Assembly (NCBI RefSeq): GCF_902706095.1
Contig: NZ_CACSJP010000014.1
Location: 1-64,000 of the forward strand
DNA from: Rhizobium sp. 18065
Lineage (GTDB): Bacteria > Pseudomonadota > Alphaproteobacteria > Rhizobiales > Rhizobiaceae
Length of the DNA stretch: 64,000 nt
Direction of reading: 5' to 3'
Made by a program: the position numbers and the translations under genes
In this document: positions 43,940 through 52,029 of the stretch, piece after piece
Layout: each line of letters starts with the position of its first letter
Numbering within the stretch: the stretch's first letter is position 1
The notes under the pieces: model-generated
Database searches by the model: none
What the model was told of the DNA's origin: nothing
What the model saw: only the letters and a program-made list of their open reading frames with translations

Positions 43940-44262
43940 CCCGGCCGATCAAAGGGAGGAGCGCTGCCCCTATGTCTCGCACGGTCGTATCGCCCATGCC
44001 ACGACAGACCGTCAGATCACCAACACAAGGCTGGCCTGTCTTCTCCCCAAGTTCGCTCAGATGCTTTCGTGGGATATGAACGACCAGTGCATCGAACTGG
44101 CCTTGGACGGCGATAGCTGCCCCGGTCACGAGGCTGATGAGGCAGATGGAACCCTTCGGATAGAGCCTTGGCGGCGAGGGTGGCCTGCCATCGGAATGTA
44201 CGACGTCGATCATGTATAGCAGAATCAGAAAGGCATCATCGGCAGGGATGACGACGGAAGGC
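43940..44262 (-). pseudogene. Truncated AraC-family regulator (sensing domain only)
   Basis: The minus-strand frame reads PADDAFLILLYMIDVVHSDG, YPKGSICLISLVTGA and DALVVHIPRKHLSEL, a good match to the AraC_N sensing domain of AraC regulators (normally about 300 residues). A TAG at 44262-44264 closes the N-terminal side, and after ALLPLI (about 43947) the sequence no longer matches; the helix-turn-helix part is missing. An intact AraC gene lies 265 bases away. I read it as a decayed paralogue. Confidence 0.7.
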
Positions 44263-44526
44263 TACGCTCCGTCATAACCGCGGATGACGTGGGCCATCGT
44301 AATTTCAGCCTTCTGGAGAGGTCGAGTTACGAGAGTGGGTGGGCTGGCCGCCCCGAACCACCTACTCATGTTGTTCGGCGATCGCCGATGTTTCGGTCAC
44401 AACAAAACTCTTATGAAAAAGTCACGGACGTCGAACTGACTTCTTGATCCGGAGGTTTGCAATATCACGTTCAATTCACTGTTGTGGCGTATCATAGCAC
44501 GGTAGTGAACGGCCAAGAGTTTCCCG

Positions 44527-45495
44527 ATGAGCGACGGGAAAGAGACTAGCCGTCTGGCTTGGTCGAACTGGAAGGTAGCGTTTTTGCTGAAGAAATCCAC
44601 CGTTCCTTCGGAAATTCCCGGCATTGCATCGGTCGACAGCTTCGGATGCCCGTTCGACAAACTATACACGAACCAGAAAATTCGCGGAGCTGGTCTCACC
44701 ATACAGCGCAAGGGATCGCAGGAAGCGCTTCTGCAGCAGGTAGCCACTCCGGCAAGCGATCGCGGGTTTGTCGTGGGTGTTTCCACGCTGCCCGGCCATA
44801 CGCGTCGCATCTTTCACGAATACCACGCAACAACCCATGTCTTCGAAAACGACGCCGTCTATATCCGCAGACTGGGCGACGACTACAAAGCCGAACTTGA
44901 GACCCCTTTCGACTTCGTCCTACTCGAAATATCCCCGAACTCCCTGGCCCTGATCGCGGAGGAGGCCGACCTTTCGATGGTATCGGCGTTGAACACCGTT
45001 ACCGCCCAGGCGGATCCCGTTCTCGCGAGCCTCGCGCGTGCGCTGGTACCCGCGCTCCAGCATCCGGAGAAGGCGAGCGCCCTGTTCATTGATCAACTGG
45101 CCACCGCGATTGGAACTCATGTCGTTCAGAAGTACGGCGACCGTGTCGTCTCGTCCGGCACAAGAACGCGGAAACTCTCCCGTGCTCAGGAAAATGTCGC
45201 CAAGTCGCTGATGCTCGACAATCTTCATGGTCACGTCTCGGTCGCGGAATTGGCGCAAGCCTGCAGTCTTTCACGCGGCTATTTCATCCACGCTTTTCGT
45301 GAAACCACGGGCATGACACCCTATCAATGGCTGTTGCGCGAGAGGGTTGCTCAAGCACGGGCAATGTTGCTCGACACGAGTTCAAGCCTTTCCGAAGTGG
45401 CGATCTCATGCGGTTTTTCGGACCAGAGCCATTTCACGCGCGTCTTTGCGAATGTCGTCGGCACCACACCAGGCATCTGGCGGCGCAACGCCTGA
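44527..45495 (+). CDS. AraC-family transcriptional regulator
   Basis: 322 residues: an N-terminal sensing domain of the AraC_N kind (FDFVLLEISPNSLALIAEEA) and two C-terminal helix-turn-helix motifs (VSVAELAQACSLSRGYFIHAF; LSEVAISCGFSDQSHFTRVF). It lies between the dioxygenase and isochorismatase units and has no GCAATT pair of its own. It could control the unit starting at 45891, alone or with the LysR protein. Confidence 0.9.
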   Translation: MSDGKETSRLAWSNWKVAFLLKKSTVPSEIPGIASVDSFGCPFDKLYTNQKIRGAGLTIQRKGSQEALLQQVATPASDRGFVVGVSTLPGHTRRIFHEYHATTHVFENDAVYIRRLGDDYKAELETPFDFVLLEISPNSLALIAEEADLSMVSALNTVTAQADPVLASLARALVPALQHPEKASALFIDQLATAIGTHVVQKYGDRVVSSGTRTRKLSRAQENVAKSLMLDNLHGHVSVAELAQACSLSRGYFIHAFRETTGMTPYQWLLRERVAQARAMLLDTSSSLSEVAISCGFSDQSHFTRVFANVVGTTPGIWRRNA

Positions 45496-45675
45496 ACATC
45501 CGGGCATCATGATCGCGACTGCGTCGGGTGTTTCGCCGGTCTTTCGTTCTACGCACCTGACTATTCAACAAGACCCGCTGTGCACTTTAAGCGAAAACGC
45601 CTGTGATCGGGGAGCGGCAAGCGCCTCCTACAATAGCGACGGCAACAGGCGGCAATTTTGATTGTTGCGGAAATG
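45496..45675. other. First part of a 395-base promoter gap
   Basis: No gene or clear structure is visible before element C at 45676. The whole gap 45496-45890 contains only that element and a G-rich ribosome site (CGAGGAATT) before ATG 45891. Confidence 0.5.
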
Positions 45676-45704
45676 GCAATTCATTCACAAATAATATTGC
45701 AATT
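45676..45704 (+). promoter_or_regulatory. Regulon element C: GCAATT-N17-GCAATT
   Basis: Hexamers at 45676 and 45699, 23 bases apart. The shared block with element B includes GCAATTCATTC at the left and ATATTGCAATTCTGCGTCG at the right, with a divergent 7-base centre. It is 186 bases before the hydrolase gene at 45891, the largest distance of the five. Confidence 0.75.
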
Positions 45705-45890
45705 CTGCGTCGAAAGCCGATGCGATAGTTTTCTAATCAGCAGCCAAGACAACGAGTGAACGGCTTACCTCGCAGGTGCCGGGAGCTTTGAGGATTGCAG
45801 AGCGAGCGTCACCACCCGACGCCCCATCGAACGCTGCCGCCTGTTTCTGATCCCGCAAAAGCGGTCCACATAACCCACGAGGAATTGACC

Positions 45891-46592
45891 ATGTCCAAGC
45901 TCGAAGTCCTGACCCCGGCAAACAGCCAGCTCATCTTCATCGACCAGCAGCCGCAGATGGCGATGGGCGTTCAGTCGATGGATCGCCAGACGCTGAAGAA
46001 CAATGTCGTTGGCCTTGCCAAGGCTGCGAAGATCTTCAACGTTCCGACCATTATCACCACGGTCGAAACGCTTTCCTTCTCCGGTCATACCTTCCCCGAA
46101 CTGCTCGCCGTATTCCCGGAGAACGACATTCTCGAGCGCACCTCGATGAACTCCTGGGACGACCAGAACGTCCGTGACGCGCTGGCTAAGAACGCCACCG
46201 AGGGCCGCAAGAAGATCGTCGTCGCTGGCCTGTGGACCGAAGTTTGCAACACCACCTTCGCGCTGTCGGCCATGCGCGACGTTCCGGATTACGAGATCTA
46301 CATGGTTGCCGACGCCTCCGGTGGCACCTCCAGCGATGCGCACAAATACGCGATGGACCGCATGGTGCAGGCCGGCGTCATCCCGGTCACCTGGCAGCAG
46401 GTTCTGCTCGAGTGGCAGCGCGACTGGGCACACCGCGAAACTTATGATGCGGTCACCTCGCTCGCCAAGGAACATTCCGGTGCCTACGGCATGGGCATCG
46501 ATTACGCCTACACCATGGTCCACAACGCCGCCGAACGCGTAACCCACGGCAAGCGCATCGGCCCGAACCCGGCCCAGAAAACCGGCAAGTAA
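45891..46592 (+). CDS. ycaC: Isochorismatase-fold hydrolase (YcaC-like)
   Basis: 233 residues of the cysteine-hydrolase superfamily. The catalytic Asp is in LIFIDQQPQMAMG (about 14-26) and the nucleophile Cys in GLWTEVCNTTFA (about 113-124); ERTSMNSWDD is typical of YcaC. Natural substrates of YcaC proteins are unknown. GAGGAATT precedes ATG 45891. It leads a three-gene unit with XapX and an exported amidohydrolase behind element C. Confidence 0.9.
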   Translation: MSKLEVLTPANSQLIFIDQQPQMAMGVQSMDRQTLKNNVVGLAKAAKIFNVPTIITTVETLSFSGHTFPELLAVFPENDILERTSMNSWDDQNVRDALAKNATEGRKKIVVAGLWTEVCNTTFALSAMRDVPDYEIYMVADASGGTSSDAHKYAMDRMVQAGVIPVTWQQVLLEWQRDWAHRETYDAVTSLAKEHSGAYGMGIDYAYTMVHNAAERVTHGKRIGPNPAQKTGK

Positions 46593-46603
46593 GAACCTGA
46601 TCT

Positions 46604-46633
46604 GGCCGCTTCGACAACCCCGTCGGAGCGGCC
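46604..46633 (+). terminator. Intercistronic hairpin between YcaC-like and XapX genes
   Basis: GGCCGCTTCGAC (46604-46615) pairs with GTCGGAGCGGCC (46622-46633), one mismatch, 6-base loop, followed by TTT. It could cut expression of the downstream genes or stabilise the hydrolase message. Confidence 0.6.
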
Positions 46634-46658
46634 TTTCCGTAATCGTGGAGGACATCCT

Positions 46659-46946
46659 ATGAAGATGTATCTTTTGTCGCTCGGCGCAGGTCTGCTCGTC
46701 GGCATCGTCTACAGCCTCTTGAACGTCCGCTCGCCGGCTCCGCCGGTCATCGCCCTCGTCGGTCTTCTCGGCATTCTCGTCGGCGAACAGATCGTCCCGC
46801 TCGCCAAATCTCTGTGGAGCAAGGAGCCCGCGGCCGTTTCCTGGCTCAATCAGATCAAGCCCCACATGTTCGCTCACCTGCCAAAAGGTGGCGAGGGCTT
46901 GGAGGTTGCTCGTCGTGCAGAAAGCGAGAATAAGGAGCAGAGCTGA
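46659..46946 (+). CDS. XapX-domain small membrane protein
   Basis: 95 residues with two membrane segments (about 4-20 and 30-50) in the XapX domain: LSLGAGLLVGIVYSLLNVRS and PAPPVIALVGLLGILVGEQ. The soluble tail (about 45 residues) is polar. XapX proteins have no known biochemical function. GGAGG precedes the start; the stop overlaps the amidohydrolase start (TGATG), so the two are coupled. Confidence 0.9.
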   Translation: MKMYLLSLGAGLLVGIVYSLLNVRSPAPPVIALVGLLGILVGEQIVPLAKSLWSKEPAAVSWLNQIKPHMFAHLPKGGEGLEVARRAESENKEQS

Positions 46947-48928
46947 TGACAACGCGTCGGACCTTTCTTGGCGGAGCCTCGAGCTTGGCGTTCTCAAACC
47001 TCTTCTCACCGGCCAACGCCGCGGATCCCAACCAGACCGGAGTACAAACCATGCATCCCGACCTGATCTTTCATAGTGGGCGCGTCACGACACTCGATCG
47101 CGCCAATCCAAATGCGACAGCGATTGCCATCAAGGACGGCCTGTTTCTGGACGTCGGCACGGACGGCGAGATCATGGCGCTGGCAGGTCCCGATACCAAG
47201 ATCGTCGACTTGAAGGGCAAACGAGTCCTGCCGGGTCTGATCGACAACCATACCCACGTCGTTCGCGGCGGCCTCAACTACAATATGGAACTGCGCTGGG
47301 ACGGGGTCCGTTCGCTCGCCGACGCGATGGACATGCTGAAGCGGCAGGTGGCGATCACACCCGCTCCACAATGGGTCCGTGTTGTGGGCGGTTTCACGGA
47401 GCACCAGTTCGCGGAAAAGCGTCTGCCAACAATCGAAGAGATCAATGCGATCGCACCCGATACCCCGGTCTTCCTGCTTCATCTCTATGATCGGGCACTT
47501 CTGAACGGCGCAGCGCTCCGCGCCGTCGGTTATACCCGCGACACGCCGAACCCGCCGGGCGGCGAGATCACCCGCGACGCCAATGGCAACCCGACCGGAC
47601 TGCTGCTGGCCACACCGAATGCCGGCATTCTCTATTCGACGCTTGGCAAGGGGCCGAAGCTGCCGCTCGACTACCAGGTCAATTCGACCCGCCACTTCAT
47701 GCGTGAGCTGAACCGCCTGGGCATTACCGGTGTTATCGATGCCGGCGGTGGTTTCCAGAATTATCCTGACGACTACGAAGTCATCCAGAAGCTTTCGGAC
47801 GAGAACCAGATGACGGTGCGTCTGGCCTACAATCTCTTCACCCAGAAACCCAAGGAAGAAAAGGAAGATTTCCTCAACTGGACGTCCTCGGTCAAATACA
47901 AGCAAGGCAACGACTATTTCCGCCACAACGGTGCCGGCGAAATGCTGGTCTTTTCCGCCGCCGATTTCGAGGATTTCCGCCAGCCGCGCCCGGAAATGGC
48001 GCCGGAAATGGAAGGCGAGCTCGAGGAAGTGGTTCGGGTTTTGGCCGAAAACCGCTGGCCATGGCGTATGCACGCGACCTATGACGAGACAATCTCGCGT
48101 TCGCTCGACGTCTTCGAGAAGGTCAACAAGGACATACCGCTCGAAGGCCTGAACTGGTTCTTCGACCATGCCGAGACGATCTCGGATCGCTCCATCGACC
48201 GTATCGCAGCGCTTGGCGGCGGTATCGCCACCCAGCATCGCATGGCCTATCAGGGCGAATATTTCGTTGAGCGTTACGGCCACGGCGTTGCCGAAGCGAC
48301 ACCGCCAATCCGCAAGATGCTCGACAAGGGCGTCAATGTTTCGGCCGGCACCGATGCGACCCGCGTCGCCTCCTATAATCCGTGGGTCTCGCTGTCGTGG
48401 ATGGTGACGGGCAAGACGGTTGGCGGCATGCAGCTTTATCCGCGTGCCAATTGCCTCGACCGCGAGACGGCGCTTCGCATGTGGACCGAAAAGGTTACGT
48501 GGTTCTCCAACGAGGAGGGCAAAAAGGGGCGCATCGAGAAAGGCCAGTTCGCCGATCTCGTCGTACCGGACAAGGACTTCTTCTCCTGCGCCGAGGACGA
48601 GATTTCTTTCCTGGTCTCGGAGCTGACCATGGTCGGCGGCAAGATCGTCTATGGTTCCGGCGACTTCAGAGCGCTCGACGAGAACGACGTGCCGCCAGCC
48701 ATGCCTGACTGGTCGCCTGTGCGCAAGTTCGGCGGCTATGCTGCCTGGGGCGAGCCGGAAGGGGCAGGTGCCCGCTCGCTTCGACGTACCGCGATCTCCA
48801 CATGCGGATGCGCAAGCGACTGCGGTGTGCATGGTCACGACCACGCCGGGGCCTGGACGTCGAAATTGCCGATCGCTGACCTTAAAGGCTTCTTCGGTGC
48901 GCTGGGCTGCTCCTGCTGGGCAGTCTGA
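46946..48928 (+). CDS. Tat-exported YtcJ-like amidohydrolase
   Basis: 660 residues. A twin-arginine signal (TTRRTFLGGASSLAF ... ANA, about 1-26) precedes an amidohydrolase_3 barrel: metal-site NHTHV (about 92), HATYDE (about 373), FDHAE (about 405) and SAGTDA (about 475). The C-terminal 45 residues are rich in Cys and His (CGCASDCGVHGHDHAG, then LGCSCWAV), a tail that could bind metal. An internal ATG at 47051, start of the mature domain, has GGAG eight bases upstream. Substrate unknown; N-formyl or N-acyl compounds are typical. Confidence 0.87.
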   Translation: MTTRRTFLGGASSLAFSNLFSPANAADPNQTGVQTMHPDLIFHSGRVTTLDRANPNATAIAIKDGLFLDVGTDGEIMALAGPDTKIVDLKGKRVLPGLIDNHTHVVRGGLNYNMELRWDGVRSLADAMDMLKRQVAITPAPQWVRVVGGFTEHQFAEKRLPTIEEINAIAPDTPVFLLHLYDRALLNGAALRAVGYTRDTPNPPGGEITRDANGNPTGLLLATPNAGILYSTLGKGPKLPLDYQVNSTRHFMRELNRLGITGVIDAGGGFQNYPDDYEVIQKLSDENQMTVRLAYNLFTQKPKEEKEDFLNWTSSVKYKQGNDYFRHNGAGEMLVFSAADFEDFRQPRPEMAPEMEGELEEVVRVLAENRWPWRMHATYDETISRSLDVFEKVNKDIPLEGLNWFFDHAETISDRSIDRIAALGGGIATQHRMAYQGEYFVERYGHGVAEATPPIRKMLDKGVNVSAGTDATRVASYNPWVSLSWMVTGKTVGGMQLYPRANCLDRETALRMWTEKVTWFSNEEGKKGRIEKGQFADLVVPDKDFFSCAEDEISFLVSELTMVGGKIVYGSGDFRALDENDVPPAMPDWSPVRKFGGYAAWGEPEGAGARSLRRTAISTCGCASDCGVHGHDHAGAWTSKLPIADLKGFFGALGCSCWAV

Positions 48929-48940
48929 CCTCTAGACCAG

Positions 48941-48966
48941 CTTGGGCGGCCGTATTGTCGCCCAAG
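48941..48966 (+). terminator. Hairpin after the amidohydrolase gene
   Basis: CTTGGGCG (48941-48948) pairs perfectly with CGCCCAAG (48959-48966) around a 10-base loop. No T run. It separates the amidohydrolase unit from the promoter of the DoxX unit. Confidence 0.65.
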
Positions 48967-48992
48967 CGATCCATATGATAATTGCAGTTTGC

Positions 48993-49021
48993 GCAATTGA
49001 ATCGACACTATTGCTGCAATT
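48993..49021 (+). promoter_or_regulatory. Regulon element D: GCAATT-N17-GCAATT
   Basis: Hexamers at 48993 and 49016, 23 bases apart, with CGA four bases after the first and GTTG right after the second, as in A and E. It differs from A and E within the 24-base shared block at only four positions. It lies 80 bases before the DoxX start. Confidence 0.75.
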
Positions 49022-49101
49022 GTTGGCATGGCAATAACCAGCCAATATCGCTCCATCAAACGCAGCCGTTCGATCAGACCGGCGAACCTGCAGGAGCAAC
49101 G

Positions 49102-49545
49102 ATGCCACATCATACCTACACCTCTCAGACGGCCATGTCCGGTCTGCCACGTCTCATCGGTTCGCCGATCGTACGCACAGTCGCGCTGCTTGCGCTCTGC
49201 GCAGCCTATATTCAGGGCCCGCTGACGAAGATCTTCGATTTCAATGGCGCACTGGCCGAGATGGATCATTTCGGCCTCCATCCTGCACCCTTCTTCGCTG
49301 TCGCTGTCATCGCGTTTGAGCTTGCGGCCTCGGCATTGGTGGTTTCCGGCGTCCTTCGTTGGGCCGGAGCCTTGGCGCTCGCAGGCTTCACCATCCTGGC
49401 GACTTTCCTCGCCCTTCGCTTTTGGGAAATGGCGCCCGGCATGGATCGCATGATGGCGACCAATGCCTTCTTCGAGCACCTCGGCCTTGCGGGTGCTTTC
49501 ATCTTGGTCGCTGCGAACGATCTCACCAGGGGAAAAGGCAAATGA
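49102..49545 (+). CDS. DoxX-family membrane protein
   Basis: 147 residues with four membrane segments. DoxX features: ALCAAYIQGPLTKIFDFNGA in the first helix and MDHFGLHPAPFFAVAV next. DoxX-like proteins take part in sulfur or quinone-linked redox chemistry and in thiol/oxidant resistance complexes in other bacteria. AGGAG lies seven bases before ATG 49102. Its stop overlaps the start of the MFS gene (ATGA). Confidence 0.9.
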   Translation: MPHHTYTSQTAMSGLPRLIGSPIVRTVALLALCAAYIQGPLTKIFDFNGALAEMDHFGLHPAPFFAVAVIAFELAASALVVSGVLRWAGALALAGFTILATFLALRFWEMAPGMDRMMATNAFFEHLGLAGAFILVAANDLTRGKGK

Positions 49546-51140
49546 GCGCTTTGAAATCCTCAGGAGGCAGCTTTGCCCCCCTTGCACAACCCATCTTTGC
49601 GGTTCTCTGGATCGCCACAGTGCTTGGCAACACTGGCAGCTTCATGCGCGATGTCGCCAGCTCCTGGCTGATGACGGACCTGTCTGCATCGCCCGCCGCA
49701 GTTGCCATGGTCCAGGCGGCCGGCACCCTCCCGATCTTTCTGCTGGCCATTCCTGCGGGGGTTCTCACCGACATCCTCGATCGTCGCAAGTTTCTGATTG
49801 CCGTTCAGCTCTTGCTTGCATCCGTCAGCATAAGCCTCATGGTTCTTTCCAAGACCGGCATGCTTTCGGTGAGCGCCCTGATCGGCCTGACCTTCCTCGG
49901 CGGCATCGGTGCGGCTCTGATGGGGCCGACCTGGCAGGCGATCGTGCCTGAACTGGTGAAGCGCGAGGATGTCAAAAGCGCTGTGGCGCTCAACTCGCTG
50001 GGCATCAATATCGCCCGCTCCATCGGCCCAGCCGCTGGCGGCCTGCTGCTTGCAGCATTCGGAGCCGGGATCACCTACGGCGCCGACGTGGCCAGCTACA
50101 TCTTCGTCATCGCGGCGCTCGTCTGGTGGCCACGGGCGAAGAACGCCAACGACGCACTCCAGGAAAATTTCTTTGGCGCCTTCCGGGCAGGCCTTCGCTA
50201 CACACGCTCGAGCAGGCCGCTGCATATCGTCCTGCTGCGCGCCGCAATCTTCTTTGCCTTTGCCAGTGCTGTCTGGGCGCTTCTTCCGCTCGTTGCCCGG
50301 CAATTGCTGGGTGGTGATGCGAGCTTCTACGGCATCCTGCTTGGCGCCGTGGGTGCTGGTGCGATCGGTGGAGCACTGATCATGCCGAGACTGCGCGAAC
50401 GCCTGAGCTCGGACGGTCTGCTCCTCAGAGCAGCCCTGATCACAGCCGTCGTCATGGGTGTCCTCTCGCTCGCCCCGCCGAAGATTGTTGCCATTATCGT
50501 TCTTCTTTTCCTCGGCGGCGCATGGATCACTGCGCTGACCACTTTGAACGGCGCGGCGCAGGCGGTTCTTCCCAATTGGGTGCGCGGTCGTGGTCTTGCC
50601 GTGTATTTGACCGTCTTCAACGGTGCGATGACGGCGGGAAGCCTGGGTTGGGGTGCGGTTGGCGAAGCTGTCGGCATCCAGATCGCCTTGCTCATCGCGG
50701 CCGCAGGACTGCTCGTGGCTGGGTTCATCATGCACCGCGTGAAGCTTCCGGCAGGCGACGCCGACATGGTGCCGTCCAACCATTGGCCGGAGCCCCTTGT
50801 TGCCGAACCCGTTGCCCATGACCGGGGTCCGGTTCTGATCCTGATCGAGTACAAGGTCGAGAAGCAGCACCGCAGCGCATTCCTGCATGCCATCGATCAT
50901 CTGTCCAAGGAACGTCGCCGGGATGGTGCCTATGGCTGGGGTGTCACCGAGGACTCCGCCGACCCTGAAAAGATCGTCGAGTGGTTCATGGTGGAATCCT
51001 GGGCTGAACATCTTCGCCAACACAAGCGGGTTTCAAACGCAGACGCCGACCTTCAGGGCAAGGTGCTGACCTACCATGTCGGCCCGGAGAAGCCGGTTGT
51101 CCGCCACTTCCTGACAATCAATCGGCCGGGCGCTGCGTAA
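49542..51140 (+). CDS. MFS_3 exporter with C-terminal ABM domain
   Basis: 532 residues. About 1-415 are 12 membrane segments of the MFS_3 (EntS-like) group: WIATVLGNTGSFMRDVASSW, PAGVLTDILDRRKF (motif A). About 428-532 are a soluble ABM-like domain (LILIEYKVEKQHRSAFLHAI; ESWAEHLRQHKRV). The fusion is known in this family. It would export a small toxic or signalling compound, with the ABM domain possibly acting on it at the cytoplasmic face. Translationally coupled to DoxX. Confidence 0.9.
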   Translation: MSALKSSGGSFAPLAQPIFAVLWIATVLGNTGSFMRDVASSWLMTDLSASPAAVAMVQAAGTLPIFLLAIPAGVLTDILDRRKFLIAVQLLLASVSISLMVLSKTGMLSVSALIGLTFLGGIGAALMGPTWQAIVPELVKREDVKSAVALNSLGINIARSIGPAAGGLLLAAFGAGITYGADVASYIFVIAALVWWPRAKNANDALQENFFGAFRAGLRYTRSSRPLHIVLLRAAIFFAFASAVWALLPLVARQLLGGDASFYGILLGAVGAGAIGGALIMPRLRERLSSDGLLLRAALITAVVMGVLSLAPPKIVAIIVLLFLGGAWITALTTLNGAAQAVLPNWVRGRGLAVYLTVFNGAMTAGSLGWGAVGEAVGIQIALLIAAAGLLVAGFIMHRVKLPAGDADMVPSNHWPEPLVAEPVAHDRGPVLILIEYKVEKQHRSAFLHAIDHLSKERRRDGAYGWGVTEDSADPEKIVEWFMVESWAEHLRQHKRVSNADADLQGKVLTYHVGPEKPVVRHFLTINRPGAA

Positions 51141-51146
51141 ATTGAA

Positions 51147-51176
51147 AAAGGGCGCGGCGGCTTCGGCCGCCCTTTC
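51147..51176 (+). terminator. GC-rich hairpin terminator after the MFS gene
   Basis: AAGGGC (51149-51154 region) pairs with GCCCTT (51169-51174 region) with an inner GGC/GCC stem capped by TTCG. Short T run (TTT) follows. It ends the DoxX/MFS unit 15 bases after the stop. Confidence 0.75.
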
Positions 51177-51192
51177 CATTATGTCGATTGGC

Positions 51193-51221
51193 GCAATGAA
51201 CTCGAAACAATTGATGCAATT
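51193..51221 (+). promoter_or_regulatory. Regulon element E: GCAATG-N17-GCAATT
   Basis: Hexamers at 51193 (one mismatch, GCAATG) and 51216, 23 bases apart, with CGA after the first. The 24-base block 51202-51225 is identical to element A. It lies 82 bases before the YoaK-like gene. Confidence 0.75.
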
Positions 51222-51303
51222 GTTGAAAAGGGCGGTCGGCGCGAAACTCACCCACGCCGCGGGATGGACATCCCAAAATTCAGCATAGAGCGAGACCAAG
51301 ACA

Positions 51304-51981
51304 ATGAAGCTTCCCGCCCTTCCCACTCTCCTGAGTTTCAATGGTGGCTATGTCGACACCCTTGGCTTCCTGTCACTCTCCGGTCTGTTTACCGCGCATG
51401 TCACGGGTAACTTCGTGACTTTAGGTGCAACGATGGCGCACGGTCTGGATGGCGCATGGTCGAAGCTGCTGGCGCTTCCGATGTTCTGTGTGATTGTGTT
51501 CGCGTCTCGCCTGGTCTGCTTGAGAATAGAAAGCCGAGACCGCTCACCGATCCGTCCGATGCTTGTCGTCAAGCTGATCTTGCTCCTGGTGGTCGCGATG
51601 ATGGCCTTCTTCTATGGACCCTTCCAGGGCGACAACAGCGGCATCACACTGGTCGTCGCGATGACCCTTGTGTCGGCAATGGCCATCCAGAATGGCCTGC
51701 ACAAGGCACATCTCGCCAAGGCTCCGCCATCAACTCTGATGACCGGGACGACAACCCAGATCATGCTTGATCTTGCCGACCTCCTTGCCAACCCTAAGGC
51801 TGACGAGATCGCTGTCGCAAAGGCGCGGGTGAAGAAGATGGCCACCGCTGTCGCCACCTTCGCTTTCGGCTGTGGGATCGGTGCGGCTGGCTACATGTTC
51901 GCTCCCGTGGCGGCCTTCAGCCTGCCGGTCATCCTCGCCACTCTCGCTCTCTTCGCGAGCAGTACCGGAGTAGAATCCTGA
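51304..51981 (+). CDS. YoaK-family (DUF1275) membrane protein
   Basis: 225 residues with six membrane segments. The family signature is at the N-terminus: LLSFNGGYVDTLGFLSL, then FTAHVTGNFVTLGA, repeated later as STLMTGTTTQIMLDL. Function in the family is unknown, with transport often suggested. It is the first gene behind element E and is followed 48 bases later by a DUF1622 gene. Confidence 0.9.
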   Translation: MKLPALPTLLSFNGGYVDTLGFLSLSGLFTAHVTGNFVTLGATMAHGLDGAWSKLLALPMFCVIVFASRLVCLRIESRDRSPIRPMLVVKLILLLVVAMMAFFYGPFQGDNSGITLVVAMTLVSAMAIQNGLHKAHLAKAPPSTLMTGTTTQIMLDLADLLANPKADEIAVAKARVKKMATAVATFAFGCGIGAAGYMFAPVAAFSLPVILATLALFASSTGVES

Positions 51982-52029
51982 ACCTGCAAGAGGCTCGGCC
52001 TTATTTCCATTTCATGAAAGGAACCTCCG

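Noticed and set aside
47006..48844. A 612-residue minus-strand frame opposite the amidohydrolase
   Set aside because: Same reason: antisense shadow of a gene with intact metal-binding motifs.
49560..51023. A 487-residue minus-strand frame opposite the MFS exporter
   Set aside because: Antisense shadow; highly charged, no membrane segments or domains.
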